The position numbers and the translations under genes are program-made. This document shows, one piece after another, positions 48,228 to 58,036 of a stretch of 64,000 nucleotides of DNA. Within the stretch, counting starts at the first letter, position 1. Each line of letters starts with the position of its first letter. The stretch lies in NCBI GenBank assembly GCA_045113315.1, contig JBGUIX010000003.1:10887-74886 (forward strand). The letters are read 5' to 3'. The notes under the pieces were generated by a model, which worked only from the letters and a program-made list of their open reading frames with translations, was not told the origin of the DNA and searched no databases. The stretch comes from RUG13091 sp045113315 (lineage in GTDB: Bacteria; Bacillota_I; Bacilli_A; RFN20; CAG-826).

Positions 48228-49353
48228 TTATCGGTGAAAGAGACAAAGGTCCTTCTTCAAATGCTTTCATTTCACCCTTGCATAAAGAAAGAATCAAATC
48301 GCTTAATCTATTGCCTGCGATAGAAGGATTCCATTTATTTAAAATAGTTTTATAACCATTTTGAGCCATCATTATTGATGTTTCTTTATTTTCAATAGCT
48401 TTAAATACGCAAGAACAAAAAGAATTAATATCGTCATGTTTGAAAATCAAACCATTAATGTGATTTTCAACAATAAATGGAACACAACCCATGGCGTCGG
48501 AAGCGATTACTAGACATTCGTGGTTCATTGCCTCTGTGACACCAGCTCCCCACCCTTCGCTAAAATCTGAGGTGAAAACGCCAATATCACATATGTCATA
48601 TATTTCTCTTACTTTTTCCGATTTTATATTTCCATATAGAATTACGCAATTATCTGAATCATCAAAAATCTGTTTTAATTCACCATCGCCAATAACATGA
48701 ATCTTAAAATTGACACCCTTATCGTGTAGGAAAGAAGCAAGCGCTTTAATATACTCAGGATGTTTCCAGCTAATAAGCCTAGAACACCAACATATATTCA
48801 CAATATTATTTAAGAAATATTGTTTTTTGCGATAAGGTAAATCTAGTTTAGGAAAGTAGCCCCATTTTAAAGCTCGATCTCTGAATGCGTTGAATTTTAA
48901 ATAGTCGGCATATGCAAAAGCACTTGCGCAAAGCAGGTAAGAATTTGTATGTCGTGAGATATGACCAATTCTAGAAAAAGAAAGCCTTAATTTTATCTTG
49001 CCCAGAATCGATATCTTTGCATAATTTGGCTTAAATATACGTTCGCTGTATCTTAGTAGTATAGTTTTTTTTGAAATGTATTTTTTTATATTTTTATAAC
49101 TCACCGAGCCCCAAATAACGACATCAGCTTCTTTTAGGCGCCTTTTAGCATCTATAGAGATTCTGTTGTTGGAATAATAATTTATACAATATTTTCTATT
49201 AAATCCCTCCATGTGCAAAGCTACACGACGCTCTATAGGCGCTCTCATCTGAATGAAAGAAAAGCCGTCACCAAATCTTTCGAATAATATATCAGAAACA
49301 TAAACTTGATGGTGACACAATACATTAGTAATAAAAACAACTTTTACACTCAT
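48196..49353 (-). CDS. Glycosyltransferase family 4
   Basis: The 385-residue GT-B enzyme has WCSRLISWKHPEYIKALASF and donor site EGWGAGVTEAMNHECLVIAS (Glu-x7-Glu). It overlaps the DUF1796 gene by 4 bases. The specificity is unknown. Confidence 0.87.
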   Translation of the reverse strand: MSVKVVFITNVLCHHQVYVSDILFERFGDGFSFIQMRAPIERRVALHMEGFNRKYCINYYSNNRISIDAKRRLKEADVVIWGSVSYKNIKKYISKKTILLRYSERIFKPNYAKISILGKIKLRLSFSRIGHISRHTNSYLLCASAFAYADYLKFNAFRDRALKWGYFPKLDLPYRKKQYFLNNIVNICWCSRLISWKHPEYIKALASFLHDKGVNFKIHVIGDGELKQIFDDSDNCVILYGNIKSEKVREIYDICDIGVFTSDFSEGWGAGVTEAMNHECLVIASDAMGCVPFIVENHINGLIFKHDDINSFCSCVFKAIENKETSIMMAQNGYKTILNKWNPSIAGNRLSDLILSLCKGEMKAFEEGPLSLSPIIENDWFKNYE

Positions 49354-50075
49354 AATAGTAACCTATTCTTTTGCTTACTTTGCAATTTACGTTTTATCCG
49401 TATTACGAGACTATCTTTGTGTTTATATTTTAAGTTGCTCTTTCTTTTAGTTTCATCAAATTTACATTCCAACCACTTTAAAAGTTTATCAATTTCAGGG
49501 CCCTCCAATGGATAAGAAACGTTATCTTCAAATGGATGGTGCTTATTATTGTATTCCGTAACAACATAAAAGAAAGGGAAAAAGCTTTCAACTGGGTTAT
49601 TAAAAATAAATGCAAAATCAACTTTATATTTAGAACAAAAAGACAAAATGGCATCTATAGATTCGATTATCTTATCCTGTTCCTTTTTATCTCTACAGTA
49701 ATAAATCAGCAAGGCATCACTTTTGAGACAGCTATAAAAATTGTCGATTGTTTTATCAATACGTTTCTTTACACCTTTTTGTTGTCTTTCAAAAGGTTCT
49801 TTTGGATTAAAAATGTGAGTGTAAGTGAAGTTGTATTTTGTGTTAGTGATTAGTTGTGGCTGCTCCTTGTAGTTTTGAACAAGAAAATCTTTATTAAAAC
49901 AATCGAGAAAACTATTGTTTACCAACTCAATGTTCCCAAAAAAGTTTGAAGTTATCCAATCAAAAAAGGAAGATTTGGATCTAAAACCATTATCTCTTAG
50001 TAAAAGAGAAATGGAGCACATAGAACCAAACGGAAGTATGAAATCGTATTTATTCTTATAAAGTATTTTATTCAT
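49350..50075 (-). CDS. DUF1796-family putative cysteine peptidase
   Basis: The 241-residue protein begins FILPFGSMCSISLLLRDNGF and FFDWITSNF, which is the DUF1796 (papain-like cysteine peptidase) signature with the candidate nucleophile Cys in GSMCS. The family appears inside polysaccharide loci of Firmicutes and Proteobacteria, but its substrate is not known. It overlaps the flippase gene by 8 bases. Confidence 0.75.
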   Translation of the reverse strand: MNKILYKNKYDFILPFGSMCSISLLLRDNGFRSKSSFFDWITSNFFGNIELVNNSFLDCFNKDFLVQNYKEQPQLITNTKYNFTYTHIFNPKEPFERQQKGVKKRIDKTIDNFYSCLKSDALLIYYCRDKKEQDKIIESIDAILSFCSKYKVDFAFIFNNPVESFFPFFYVVTEYNNKHHPFEDNVSYPLEGPEIDKLLKWLECKFDETKRKSNLKYKHKDSLVIRIKRKLQSKQKNRLLL

Positions 50076-52476
50076 CTGTTATCCTTTCTATCTTTATTAT
50101 TTCATTAGCAAAGCAAAAATTTACATTGTTTTTCTTTAGATATTGCAAATATAGAGAGAGACGTTTCACCGCACTCTTGTTAATCATACCTTCATTATTA
50201 ACAATCTGCCATTCATGAAAAAAGGTCGGAAGTCCAACATTATCTAGAGTAAATGGTTCACCATTAAAAACGGAATCTAATCTCGAACAACATTTAATAA
50301 AAACCATCTGGTCTTGGTAATGATAGAATTTAGTGTTTAGGTTGGAAAGTGATGATTCATCTAAATAATAAGAAAGCCTATTAGTGCTATCTGCTGTAAG
50401 ATATGCAATTGGTCCGTATTTGTTCTTTGTCATCTCTTCTAAAGCAGTTTTGGAGCCAGAAAAACAATGTAATCTAACGAATCTATCAATTGACTCTGCC
50501 TTTCCAAACAGTCTAATAATTTGTTTTGTAAAATTTTCATAATCTTGTTTTGCTAAAGGAGAGTCGATAAATGTATATACATCATCAGTTCCCGAATGAA
50601 AACCAAATCTAAGCCAATCAACGCTTTTAAATTCTTCAGTCCAACTTTTCCTAATGCGATTTAATTTGTTTGTATTTTGTATATATAGAGTAAACTTAAC
50701 CCCATATATAGTGTGGAGTTCTTTAAGGACTGATAAAAATGGTTCATTAAATAGTGAATCGTATTTTTTACCATACTTTCTTAAGTTGTTGAAAACATAT
50801 TCACAATCATCAATTCCAATAACAAAGCAATTTTGCGTTATTTTAACAACAACTCCAGTTTTTTTATTTTCTTTTTGTTCTGGTGTATTTCTAACTTGTT
50901 TTTTGATAAAAATTGCTTTTAGGTAATCAGTGGTATGTTTGAAATGTAAAGCACAAAGCACTAATACAAATGTAAAAGCAAAACAAACTCCAATAATTAT
51001 GGTTTGTACCCAAATATTCAGAGAGCTTAAATCTAAGATGTGATTAAACAAAAGGAACGAAATAAAATAACCTAAGATTCCAGGGATTAAATTGTACAGT
51101 AGCTTTAGATAGAAACTACCAATAGGTAATTTAACGACTCGTTTATTGTAAATTGATAAAATTAGTGTTGGAAACAGCAAAGATGCAATACCGGTACATA
51201 CAATACACCCAGCAATTTGAAATATAGGAAATGTTTCGGAAGAGAAATCATAAAAGAAACGAGAGACTGCTAAAAATATGATGGTTAAAACGATGTTTGT
51301 TATCGCTGAAGCCAGCAAAACAAAAGCACGATATTTATGTAAATTCATAGCCCTCTGTATTTCTGAGGCTAGATTCATTGTATAGGGAATCAAATTAATT
51401 AAAGAAAGCGCAACAGTTATATAATAAACATATTTATATAATGGATTTTCTGTCCCTAACCATGCACGGATAAATGTTGGCCCACAAGAAATAAAACCAC
51501 AAGCCACAAAAATATACAGAATTTGCATTTTTGAAGAAACACTCAAAAACGTATTATTTAAATGTACGTCATCTGAATCCGCAACTTGTTTATTTACTAT
51601 TGGGATATAAAGCGAACATACCGTTGTTGATGCTACGCCAACATAGTTAACTAAGGAGAAACCAAGCTGATAAATTGCAACTGTTTCAGCATTAGCAAAA
51701 AAACCTAGCAAAACTTTGTCAGCTTGAGCATCAATTTGGGTAACAATAGATACAACAAATATATAAATCGAAAAATATAAAATTCGTTTGAAAATTTTAA
51801 TATCATTTCTAGAAACCTTTTTTTCAAATCTAAAATGTAATACTTTAAAACAAAAAAGTGCATTGATAAAAAAGACAACAACATTAACACTAATGTTAAC
51901 CACAGCATATACAACAATACTCTTAAAAGAAATCAAAAACGGAATGCTAATTAATGGAATCGCAATTGATGATAAAAGTGTCACTAATCTCGCCCAAATA
52001 TAGCGCATATTTAGATTAATGTTTAGAGAAAAAACATATGATATAAAAGTAACGAGAATATTAATCAAGGATAAAGAGAAGATAATAAAGATAATGGATC
52101 TTTCAGAAGAAGAATAAGACGTAAGGGGTATGACGCCAGTAAACATTAAAATAGCGATCACGCATCCAACCAATAACGCAAGGAAACTAGAAAGCAAAAA
52201 GAATAAAAAGAATATACTGTTTATCTTTTTTAGGCCCAGTTCACCAGCTTCTTTTTTGGCAATCGTAGCAAATCTAGCATATGCACTAGTCATGCCAAAA
52301 GAAAGAATTGTCAGCATAGATGTAAGCGATGTTGCAAAAGAATATAATCCATACTGTGAATCACCAACATTTTTCAATAAAAATGGTATGAAAAAAATAT
52401 TAACAGTTATGGAAACTCCAATGTTTAAATATGCTAAAATAGCACCTATTTTGATGTTAAGACCTGTATGTTTCAT
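50068..52476 (-). CDS. Polysaccharide flippase fused to a deacetylase-like domain
   Basis: The first about 515 residues are a Wzx/MATE-like flippase with 14 predicted membrane helices (GAILAYLNIGVSITVNIFFI at the start). A soluble domain of about 260 residues (about 545-802) follows, with FVIGIDDCEYVF, LRFGFHSGTDDVYTF and TFFHEWQI, a polysaccharide-deacetylase-like arrangement (Asp-Asp, His, His). Such a fusion would couple lipid-linked unit export with deacetylation or binding, but the topology places the fused domain on the cytoplasmic side unless the last helix count is odd. It overlaps the radical SAM gene by 4 bases. Confidence 0.75.
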   Translation of the reverse strand: MKHTGLNIKIGAILAYLNIGVSITVNIFFIPFLLKNVGDSQYGLYSFATSLTSMLTILSFGMTSAYARFATIAKKEAGELGLKKINSIFFLFFLLSSFLALLVGCVIAILMFTGVIPLTSYSSSERSIIFIIFSLSLINILVTFISYVFSLNINLNMRYIWARLVTLLSSIAIPLISIPFLISFKSIVVYAVVNISVNVVVFFINALFCFKVLHFRFEKKVSRNDIKIFKRILYFSIYIFVVSIVTQIDAQADKVLLGFFANAETVAIYQLGFSLVNYVGVASTTVCSLYIPIVNKQVADSDDVHLNNTFLSVSSKMQILYIFVACGFISCGPTFIRAWLGTENPLYKYVYYITVALSLINLIPYTMNLASEIQRAMNLHKYRAFVLLASAITNIVLTIIFLAVSRFFYDFSSETFPIFQIAGCIVCTGIASLLFPTLILSIYNKRVVKLPIGSFYLKLLYNLIPGILGYFISFLLFNHILDLSSLNIWVQTIIIGVCFAFTFVLVLCALHFKHTTDYLKAIFIKKQVRNTPEQKENKKTGVVVKITQNCFVIGIDDCEYVFNNLRKYGKKYDSLFNEPFLSVLKELHTIYGVKFTLYIQNTNKLNRIRKSWTEEFKSVDWLRFGFHSGTDDVYTFIDSPLAKQDYENFTKQIIRLFGKAESIDRFVRLHCFSGSKTALEEMTKNKYGPIAYLTADSTNRLSYYLDESSLSNLNTKFYHYQDQMVFIKCCSRLDSVFNGEPFTLDNVGLPTFFHEWQIVNNEGMINKSAVKRLSLYLQYLKKNNVNFCFANEIIKIERITDE

Positions 52477-53573
52477 TTTTTCTTAAAAATCTTTTTGAAA
52501 CCATGAGTAATATAATATTTGATTTTCAAAAGTGATCTCTTTGATTTGTATTTAACTTTATCTCTGCGATTTAAAATTTGATTCCTTTCAACTAATTTAT
52601 GTGATAAAAACTCACTCATCTCATCCGAGTACCAATTTTTATTAAAGGTGGTTTCGCGGTTTCTCATTTCAGCATAATTCGGTGTTTTCATTGACGGAAC
52701 AAGGCCTAATGACAAAAATGCATGACCGTTATGACAATATGGAGCCTTACATTTAGCGACTGGAGTAAATGGGATTGGCTTTTTAATGTCTTTGAAAATA
52801 TCGCCAAAATCAAAACGTTGATAATAACAAGGCCTCATAATTCCAGTTTCTAAATCTAATAGGCCTGACCACAATCCAGCATAACAATAGTCTTGTATTT
52901 TTTTATAAAATAATTCTTTTTTAAAATCTAGCATAGGGGACTCAAAAACGGACCAAATCTTATACCAATCACAAAAATTGTGTTTAGACAACAATAAAGA
53001 TGTGCCGTTTATCTCATCTCTAGGAATGGTGAGGTGACAATTTGCTCCGCAATAATGATTAACTTCTTCTATTACGTCATCAATTAAAGGTTCGAGTTCA
53101 TCCGAAGGAGTCAATTCGATGGTAAAAGATATTCCAGCATCCCAAACCATACGAACGTTACTGAAAAACACTTCGGTAAGATGCAATCTATGTTGTTCCA
53201 AATAATGATAAGAAAATTTGAAGCCTAAATGTTTCCTTAAATTTTCTGGAAATGCACAAAATTGTTCGAATCTTTTTGTCAATGTACCATTAGTGACAAT
53301 AATCACGTAATGGCCTTCCTCCAAAAGGCCTCTAACTATACTTATTATTTCGTCAGGAATCAATGTTTCGCCCATTCCGCAAAGATTGAAATGGCAAATC
53401 CCATCAAGTCTTTCCCTACTTAAACCTTTCACAATAGTTTCTGGAGGGTATTTAAATCTTATTGGTTTGCTGTCCCTTTCTTTAATTTGGGAAACATAAC
53501 AATAATGGCATTTTAAATTGCAATTCGTAACAGGTATATTAACGTCAATAAATCTTTTAATTGAATCTTTCAT
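52473..53573 (-). CDS. Radical SAM protein in the polysaccharide operon
   Basis: The 366-residue protein has VTNCNLKCHYCYVSQ near the N-terminus, the Cys-x3-Cys-x2-Cys [4Fe-4S] motif of radical SAM enzymes. The C-terminal half contains further Cys residues (CAPFPEN-type loop, CKAPYCHNGHAF) that could hold auxiliary clusters. Radical SAM enzymes in glycan loci modify sugars or activate transferases, but no function can be assigned here. Confidence 0.8.
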   Translation of the reverse strand: MKDSIKRFIDVNIPVTNCNLKCHYCYVSQIKERDSKPIRFKYPPETIVKGLSRERLDGICHFNLCGMGETLIPDEIISIVRGLLEEGHYVIIVTNGTLTKRFEQFCAFPENLRKHLGFKFSYHYLEQHRLHLTEVFFSNVRMVWDAGISFTIELTPSDELEPLIDDVIEEVNHYCGANCHLTIPRDEINGTSLLLSKHNFCDWYKIWSVFESPMLDFKKELFYKKIQDYCYAGLWSGLLDLETGIMRPCYYQRFDFGDIFKDIKKPIPFTPVAKCKAPYCHNGHAFLSLGLVPSMKTPNYAEMRNRETTFNKNWYSDEMSEFLSHKLVERNQILNRRDKVKYKSKRSLLKIKYYITHGFKKIFKKK

Positions 53574-55554
53574 TAATAAGTTTCCTCATTTCTTGTTCCA
53601 TATTATCAAAGGCATTCTTAAGCCTTTCATTATTCTCTTGAGTTGATGGCCTACTTAAAAAAGTTCTCATTTCTTCAGAAGAAGGACATTTGTTACCCAC
53701 AAAAACGATATTTTTGGAATCCTTAATCCATTCGAATGCCCCTTCAATTTTTTTATCAAAATTCGAAAAAACAATACATTTTTTGTTTAGTAAATAGGAG
53801 AATATCATGCCGTGTAATCTATCTGTCATAACAAACGAAGCAGAATCAAAAATATTAAGCATTTTTTTGAATTCGGTTTGAGAATTATTTGTGCTAATCA
53901 AATATCCACACGAGGTGTCGTCGCTATTAAAAAAAGGCACGCAATTTAACAAATTATCATAAATAATTTTTTTATCAGAAAAACTCATTTTTGATTCCAA
54001 ATCATCGCGAAGGCATAATAATGGATAAAGATTTGCGTTTTCGTTTAAATTGCCTTTTTTCATATTTGAAAGATAAAAAACAATATCTGGATATTCCAAA
54101 ACTCGACATTTGAATTTTTTTTTCGCAAATTCAAAAGAGAATCTATCTCTAGTAAAAAGTGTTAAATTTTCGGAAGAATCATATATTTTTTTGCTTTTTT
54201 TAAACTCTACGTTGCCTTTTTTATCAGATGAAAAATTTATGCTTGATGGCATGACAAATATATTGTGGCTGCTGCACATCTTCAATATTTTTCTTCTCAT
54301 TGATTCTTGGGGATATATAGAACCTATGTTACCACCACCTTGAATAACAACAACATCAAGAGGATGTAAAGATTTTATAATTTCATTAAGATGCGAAGCA
54401 ACTTCGCTTTCCGTATACGATAAAAAATCATAGTCTGGAAAGTGTTCTTGAAAAAAGGCTTTAGAAGCAATAAATATAGCGTGATCGCCTATATTGTCAT
54501 ATTCAGGTGAACCTAAATAAATAATGGCTTTATTTTTTAAACGTATCTTCTTTGAAAGACTAACATGGGGTTGTCTAAAGAAGATTCTAGAAATTAATTC
54601 TTTATTAAATTTTTTGTTAATAATTATTAGAGAGAGCCATGAAATAATTGGCATGCACAATATTTTAGAAACTCTGTTGCTTTTTTTACTGAAAATGGTT
54701 TTCTTTAAATAAACATAAATGTGCCTTAATTCACGTTTTATAATAATTGGGCTTTTTTTCCTAATTTCAGATAAAACACCAGTAGCGGTTTTAAACAACA
54801 AAGAAACATTATTTGGCCTTTTTGCAAGATAAAAAGAAGCTTTTTCAATAAACCCTTGACCGAAATCAATTAGTTTTTTGTCAGACATATTGTGACTTAT
54901 AGATTGCCCATTATAGCGATAAACATATTTTGGATCATCAATAAAAACGCCGCGATTCGCTCGATTAAAGATTTGTATCATTATGAATTGATCTTCAAAA
55001 TAACGGCCAAGAGGAAATCTGATATCTCTGAAAAGATGAGTCTTAAACAACTTGCCCCAAGCATAGTTTTGGATTTTTTCGCACTTTGCTAATTCATCCA
55101 TCAAACCATCACGATTATAGATCTCAACTTTATCAGATTTGAAAAGAATTGGTCTTATAAGCTTATCATCTTTTAGAAGGTAATTTGATACAATAGCAAT
55201 ATCGCTATCCGTGCTTGTGATAAATTTTTCAAGGCAAAAAATAGCATCGCCAAAAAGCAAATCATCAGAATCAACAAAACAAATAAATTCACCTGTAGCT
55301 ATATCAATCCCAGCGTTACGAGCGCCAGAAAGACCTTTGTTTTCTTGAGAGAGCAAAATAATTCTTTTGTCTTTTTCTGCGAATGTTTTAGCAATAGATA
55401 ACGAATCGTCAGTAGAACCATCATTAATTAAGATAATTTCTAGGTTTTTATATGTTTGGTTGCAAATTGAATCTAAACAATCAAAAAGATAGTCTTGTAC
55501 ATTATAAATGGGGACAATAACACTGATTTTGGGCCCATTATGCATACTAATCAT
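53557..55554 (-). CDS. Fusion of GT2 glycosyltransferase and polysaccharide pyruvyl transferase
   Basis: The 665-residue protein has GT2 in residues 5-260 (SVIVPIYNVQDYLFDCL, NDGSTDDS, FVDSDDLLFG), a helical linker, then a pyruvyl transferase domain from about 345: YLGSPEYDNIGDHAIFIA, VVIQGGGNIGSIY and VMTDRLHGMIFSYLLNKK, the three motifs of CsaB/PssM-type enzymes. One chain would add a sugar and a pyruvate ketal, placing negative charge on the polymer. It overlaps both neighbours. Confidence 0.85.
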   Translation of the reverse strand: MISMHNGPKISVIVPIYNVQDYLFDCLDSICNQTYKNLEIILINDGSTDDSLSIAKTFAEKDKRIILLSQENKGLSGARNAGIDIATGEFICFVDSDDLLFGDAIFCLEKFITSTDSDIAIVSNYLLKDDKLIRPILFKSDKVEIYNRDGLMDELAKCEKIQNYAWGKLFKTHLFRDIRFPLGRYFEDQFIMIQIFNRANRGVFIDDPKYVYRYNGQSISHNMSDKKLIDFGQGFIEKASFYLAKRPNNVSLLFKTATGVLSEIRKKSPIIIKRELRHIYVYLKKTIFSKKSNRVSKILCMPIISWLSLIIINKKFNKELISRIFFRQPHVSLSKKIRLKNKAIIYLGSPEYDNIGDHAIFIASKAFFQEHFPDYDFLSYTESEVASHLNEIIKSLHPLDVVVIQGGGNIGSIYPQESMRRKILKMCSSHNIFVMPSSINFSSDKKGNVEFKKSKKIYDSSENLTLFTRDRFSFEFAKKKFKCRVLEYPDIVFYLSNMKKGNLNENANLYPLLCLRDDLESKMSFSDKKIIYDNLLNCVPFFNSDDTSCGYLISTNNSQTEFKKMLNIFDSASFVMTDRLHGMIFSYLLNKKCIVFSNFDKKIEGAFEWIKDSKNIVFVGNKCPSSEEMRTFLSRPSTQENNERLKNAFDNMEQEMRKLINERFN

Positions 55555-56299
55555 ATGTATCTACAACCTCCGATAGAGTAGCGGTTTTAATGCTGCTTGT
55601 AGAAACGTATTCACATATGTTTTCGAAATCAAATAAAGAATACTCCCATTCATTATTTGCTTTTTTAACTATTGAATGGAACATGAAAACAACAATACAA
55701 TCTTTGTCTTTAAATTTTTGTAAAAACTTCTCAACGTTCTTGGGTCTCGTATCTTTTTTGATAACTATTGAATAAAAAATAGGAGAACTGCCAGTTGGTT
55801 CTTGATTAATGTTATGCTTATTAAACGCATTAAATAGAAACTGAGCTTTAATAAACCGATATAGACAATACCTAACTTTATTTATAAAGGTATAGCAACG
55901 GTTGTTTCTACCAACTCTAACATATTTCAAAATGCTTTTGTTATCATCGCAAAAAGATGTAAGTTCTTTGTGAGATATTTTAGAATTAGGAACAGAAAAG
56001 CCAATGCTGTTTTCACACAACCCCCATCTTTGTATTTTATGAAACGATTCTTCAAAGTCGTTTTTTCTTGTAATGTGCTTATCTCCGTGGGACGCAACTT
56101 CATGACCTTTTAGTGTCATCATTTCAAGGTTCTTAATTGTTAATGGCTCTCTATCATTTCCAAAAGCTTCTGTTTGAAATGTTCCGTCAATAAAACCTGT
56201 TGTAACAAAAAAAGTGCCCCTAATATTTTTGTTCGACAATATGTTAGCAGCGTCATAAGAATCGTTTCGCCCATCATCAAAAGTAAAAACCACAATCAT
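55547..56299 (-). CDS. Polysaccharide deacetylase family protein
   Basis: The 250-residue protein starts VVFTFDDGRNDSYDA (metal-binding TFDDG motif) and has a second motif GHEVASHGDKHI (SHGxxH, His pair) as in NodB/CE4 deacetylases. The C-terminal CIVVFMFHSIV region has the third motif. It lacks a signal peptide, so deacetylation would take place in the cytoplasm, perhaps on a nucleotide-sugar or lipid-linked intermediate. Confidence 0.85.
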   Translation of the reverse strand: MIVVFTFDDGRNDSYDAANILSNKNIRGTFFVTTGFIDGTFQTEAFGNDREPLTIKNLEMMTLKGHEVASHGDKHITRKNDFEESFHKIQRWGLCENSIGFSVPNSKISHKELTSFCDDNKSILKYVRVGRNNRCYTFINKVRYCLYRFIKAQFLFNAFNKHNINQEPTGSSPIFYSIVIKKDTRPKNVEKFLQKFKDKDCIVVFMFHSIVKKANNEWEYSLFDFENICEYVSTSSIKTATLSEVVDTYD

Positions 56300-56913
56300 C
56301 TTCCTTGAACCGCCCCAAATAGTTTCAAAATGGTGTAAATAAAAATCATGATGTCAAACCAAAAAGACATCCTTAGCGCATATTTATGATCCCACTCAGC
56401 CTTAAATTCCGGGTTGTGTTCTCTTTTCATTTTTATTTGAGCATAACCGCTAATGCCTGGCTTAACATCGTAAGCATTTGGAGTATATTTTTCTCTACAC
56501 TCCCTAAGATATTCTTCATTATGTGCGCTTCCTGGTCTTGGCCCAATGAATGCCATTTGACCAATAAATATATTTAACAATTGTGGAGTTTCATCAAAAG
56601 AAGATTTTCTTAAGAATCTACCAAAACCAGTATCCATTGATTTTTGAGTTGCCTCATCCATATCTGAAGGGGCGAGGTTAGGATTGGCGCTCATTTTCAT
56701 TGATCTAAACTTAATCATCTTGAAAACTTTTTTATGTTTCCCGTATCTCTCTTGCACAAAAAATGGGTGTCCTTTTGTGACGATTGCATTAACAGGAATA
56801 ATCCACCACCACAAGAATATGGTGCAAAAAACAATTCCAATGATGGAACCTAATAAGCCAATTAGTCTTTTAAAAGGCAAATATATCTTTTGACTTGTTT
56901 TCAAATTTGACAT
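56296..56913 (-). CDS. Bacterial sugar transferase (initiating phosphoglycosyl transferase)
   Basis: The 205-residue monotopic PGT has one N-terminal hydrophobic helix (about 13-35), FVQERYGKHKKVFKMIKFRS, FLRKSSFDETPQLLNIFIGQ (catalytic Asp-Glu) and FIGPRPGS. It transfers the first sugar-phosphate from a UDP-sugar to undecaprenyl phosphate and so starts the repeat unit. It is the first gene of the operon. Confidence 0.92.
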   Translation of the reverse strand: MSNLKTSQKIYLPFKRLIGLLGSIIGIVFCTIFLWWWIIPVNAIVTKGHPFFVQERYGKHKKVFKMIKFRSMKMSANPNLAPSDMDEATQKSMDTGFGRFLRKSSFDETPQLLNIFIGQMAFIGPRPGSAHNEEYLRECREKYTPNAYDVKPGISGYAQIKMKREHNPEFKAEWDHKYALRMSFWFDIMIFIYTILKLFGAVQGR

Positions 56914-56936
56914 AATACTTTACTAAAAGTATTGAA

Positions 56937-56965
56937 ACTATACACTATCAAAAAGATTATTGCAA
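56937..56965 (-). promoter_or_regulatory. Promoter of the polysaccharide operon
   Basis: TTGCAA (56965-56960) and TATAGT (56942-56937) are 17 bases apart on the minus strand. The predicted start lies about 17 bases before the ATG at 56913. The operon then runs without a clear terminator to about 37.8 kb. Confidence 0.7.
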
Positions 56966-57011
56966 ATAAAAACACGTATGCGCTATACATTATGTATATA
57001 TACATACGTGT
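56963..57011 (-). terminator. Terminator of the low-molecular-weight phosphatase gene
   Basis: ACACGTATG (56972-56980) and CATACGTGT (57003-57011) are 9-base inverted arms. On the minus strand the second arm is followed by TTTTTATTTG. Confidence 0.65.
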
Positions 57012-57078
57012 ATTAAACATTCTTCAATATTGTTAAATGACAATGTCGATGCAATTTGAACAGTATCGTCCTTATCGC

Positions 57079-57504
57079 TTAACAAATATTGTTCAATATG
57101 TCTTTTACACATCTACTTATTTGTGCCACTACTAATTGATAATTGCCTGTATACCATGGATCTTCTATTTCACTAATGGATGGTGTCCATTTATATATTG
57201 GTAATATCTTATTTGAATGAGGAAACATCTTGCTTAGATAATAATAATTCTCATCATCCATATAGAAGATATAATCTGCTTGAAGATAATCATCATAATT
57301 AATCTGTTTCGCGTAGTGTCTATCAAAAGGAATATTATTTCTTGCTAATTCTTTCTTCATCGGAGGATAGATATCATTACCAATCTCTTCTAATGATGTT
57401 GCTCTTGAAGAAATAATAAAATTATTAGTTAATGATTTCATAATATATTCCGCGGCTACTGAGCGGCATATATTACCATGACAAACAAATATTATTTTCT
57501 TCAT
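57079..57504 (-). CDS. Low-molecular-weight protein-tyrosine phosphatase
   Basis: The 141-residue protein has VCHGNICRSVAAEYI, the active-site loop C-x5-R-S at residues 8-15, and the conserved Asp motif EDPWY near residue 116. Enzymes of this family (Wzb/EpsP type) dephosphorylate tyrosine kinases that control capsule export. No matching kinase is visible in the window, so it may act on an unlinked protein. Confidence 0.88.
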   Translation of the reverse strand: MKKIIFVCHGNICRSVAAEYIMKSLTNNFIISSRATSLEEIGNDIYPPMKKELARNNIPFDRHYAKQINYDDYLQADYIFYMDDENYYYLSKMFPHSNKILPIYKWTPSISEIEDPWYTGNYQLVVAQISRCVKDILNNIC

Positions 57505-57563
57505 ATCCTAATCTTATAAAATTACTTGAAACATATTAACAATTATTATTAAATAATATCACT

Positions 57564-57648
57564 GCACCTATGGCGGAACTGGCAGACGCGCTAGACTTAG
57601 GATCTAGTGGGGCAACCCGTACAAGTTCGATTCTTGCTAGGTGCACCA
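57564..57648 (+). tRNA. tRNA-Leu (UAG anticodon)
   Basis: The 85-nt cloverleaf has acceptor GCACCTA/TAGGTGC, D-loop GGC-GG, anticodon TAG in ACTTAGGA, a variable arm GGGGCAACCC, TTCGATTC and a genomic CCA (57646-57648). The long variable arm is typical of Leu tRNA. Confidence 0.95.
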
Positions 57649-57658
57649 ATTTATAAAT

Positions 57659-57681
57659 AAACACCCCATAGGGGTGTTTTT
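57659..57681 (+). terminator. Terminator after tRNA-Leu
   Basis: ACACCCC (57661-57667), loop ATA and GGGGTGT (57671-57677), followed by a T-run. Confidence 0.9.
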
Positions 57682-57687
57682 ATCATC

Positions 57688-57763
57688 TGGTGCCGTCTAT
57701 CGGAATCGAACCAACAACCTATCGATTACAAATCGATTGCTCTGCCAATTGAGCTAAGACGGC
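57688..57763 (-). tRNA. tRNA-Thr (UGU anticodon)
   Basis: The 76-nt minus-strand cloverleaf has acceptor GCCGTCT/AGACGGC, anticodon TGT in ATTTGTAATC, GGTTCGATTCC T-arm and genomic CCA. Confidence 0.95.
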
Positions 57764-57769
57764 GTTTCC

Positions 57770-57844
57770 TGGTGGACACTACAGGGATCGAACCTGTGAC
57801 CTCTTCCGTGTGAAGGAAGCGTTCTCCCGCTGAACTAAGTGTCC
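57770..57844 (-). tRNA. tRNA-Val (CAC anticodon)
   Basis: The 75-nt minus-strand cloverleaf has acceptor GGACACT/AGTGTCC, anticodon loop TTCACAC (anticodon CAC), GGTTCGATCCC T-arm and genomic CCA. It lies 6 bases from tRNA-Thr. Confidence 0.93.
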
Positions 57845-58036
57845 AGTTAGGACGCTTAAAAATAATAGCAAAGTAAAGTTTCTATTTCAATACTTATCTA
57901 TATAGATGTATTATTCATCATTTCTTATTAATAATATTTATTTTAAAAGGTTTATAGATATAGCCATAAAAAATTTATTTTTTATTTTGGTTTTATTTGT
58001 TCTATGGTATATATATGGTTGAAAGGGACAATAAAT

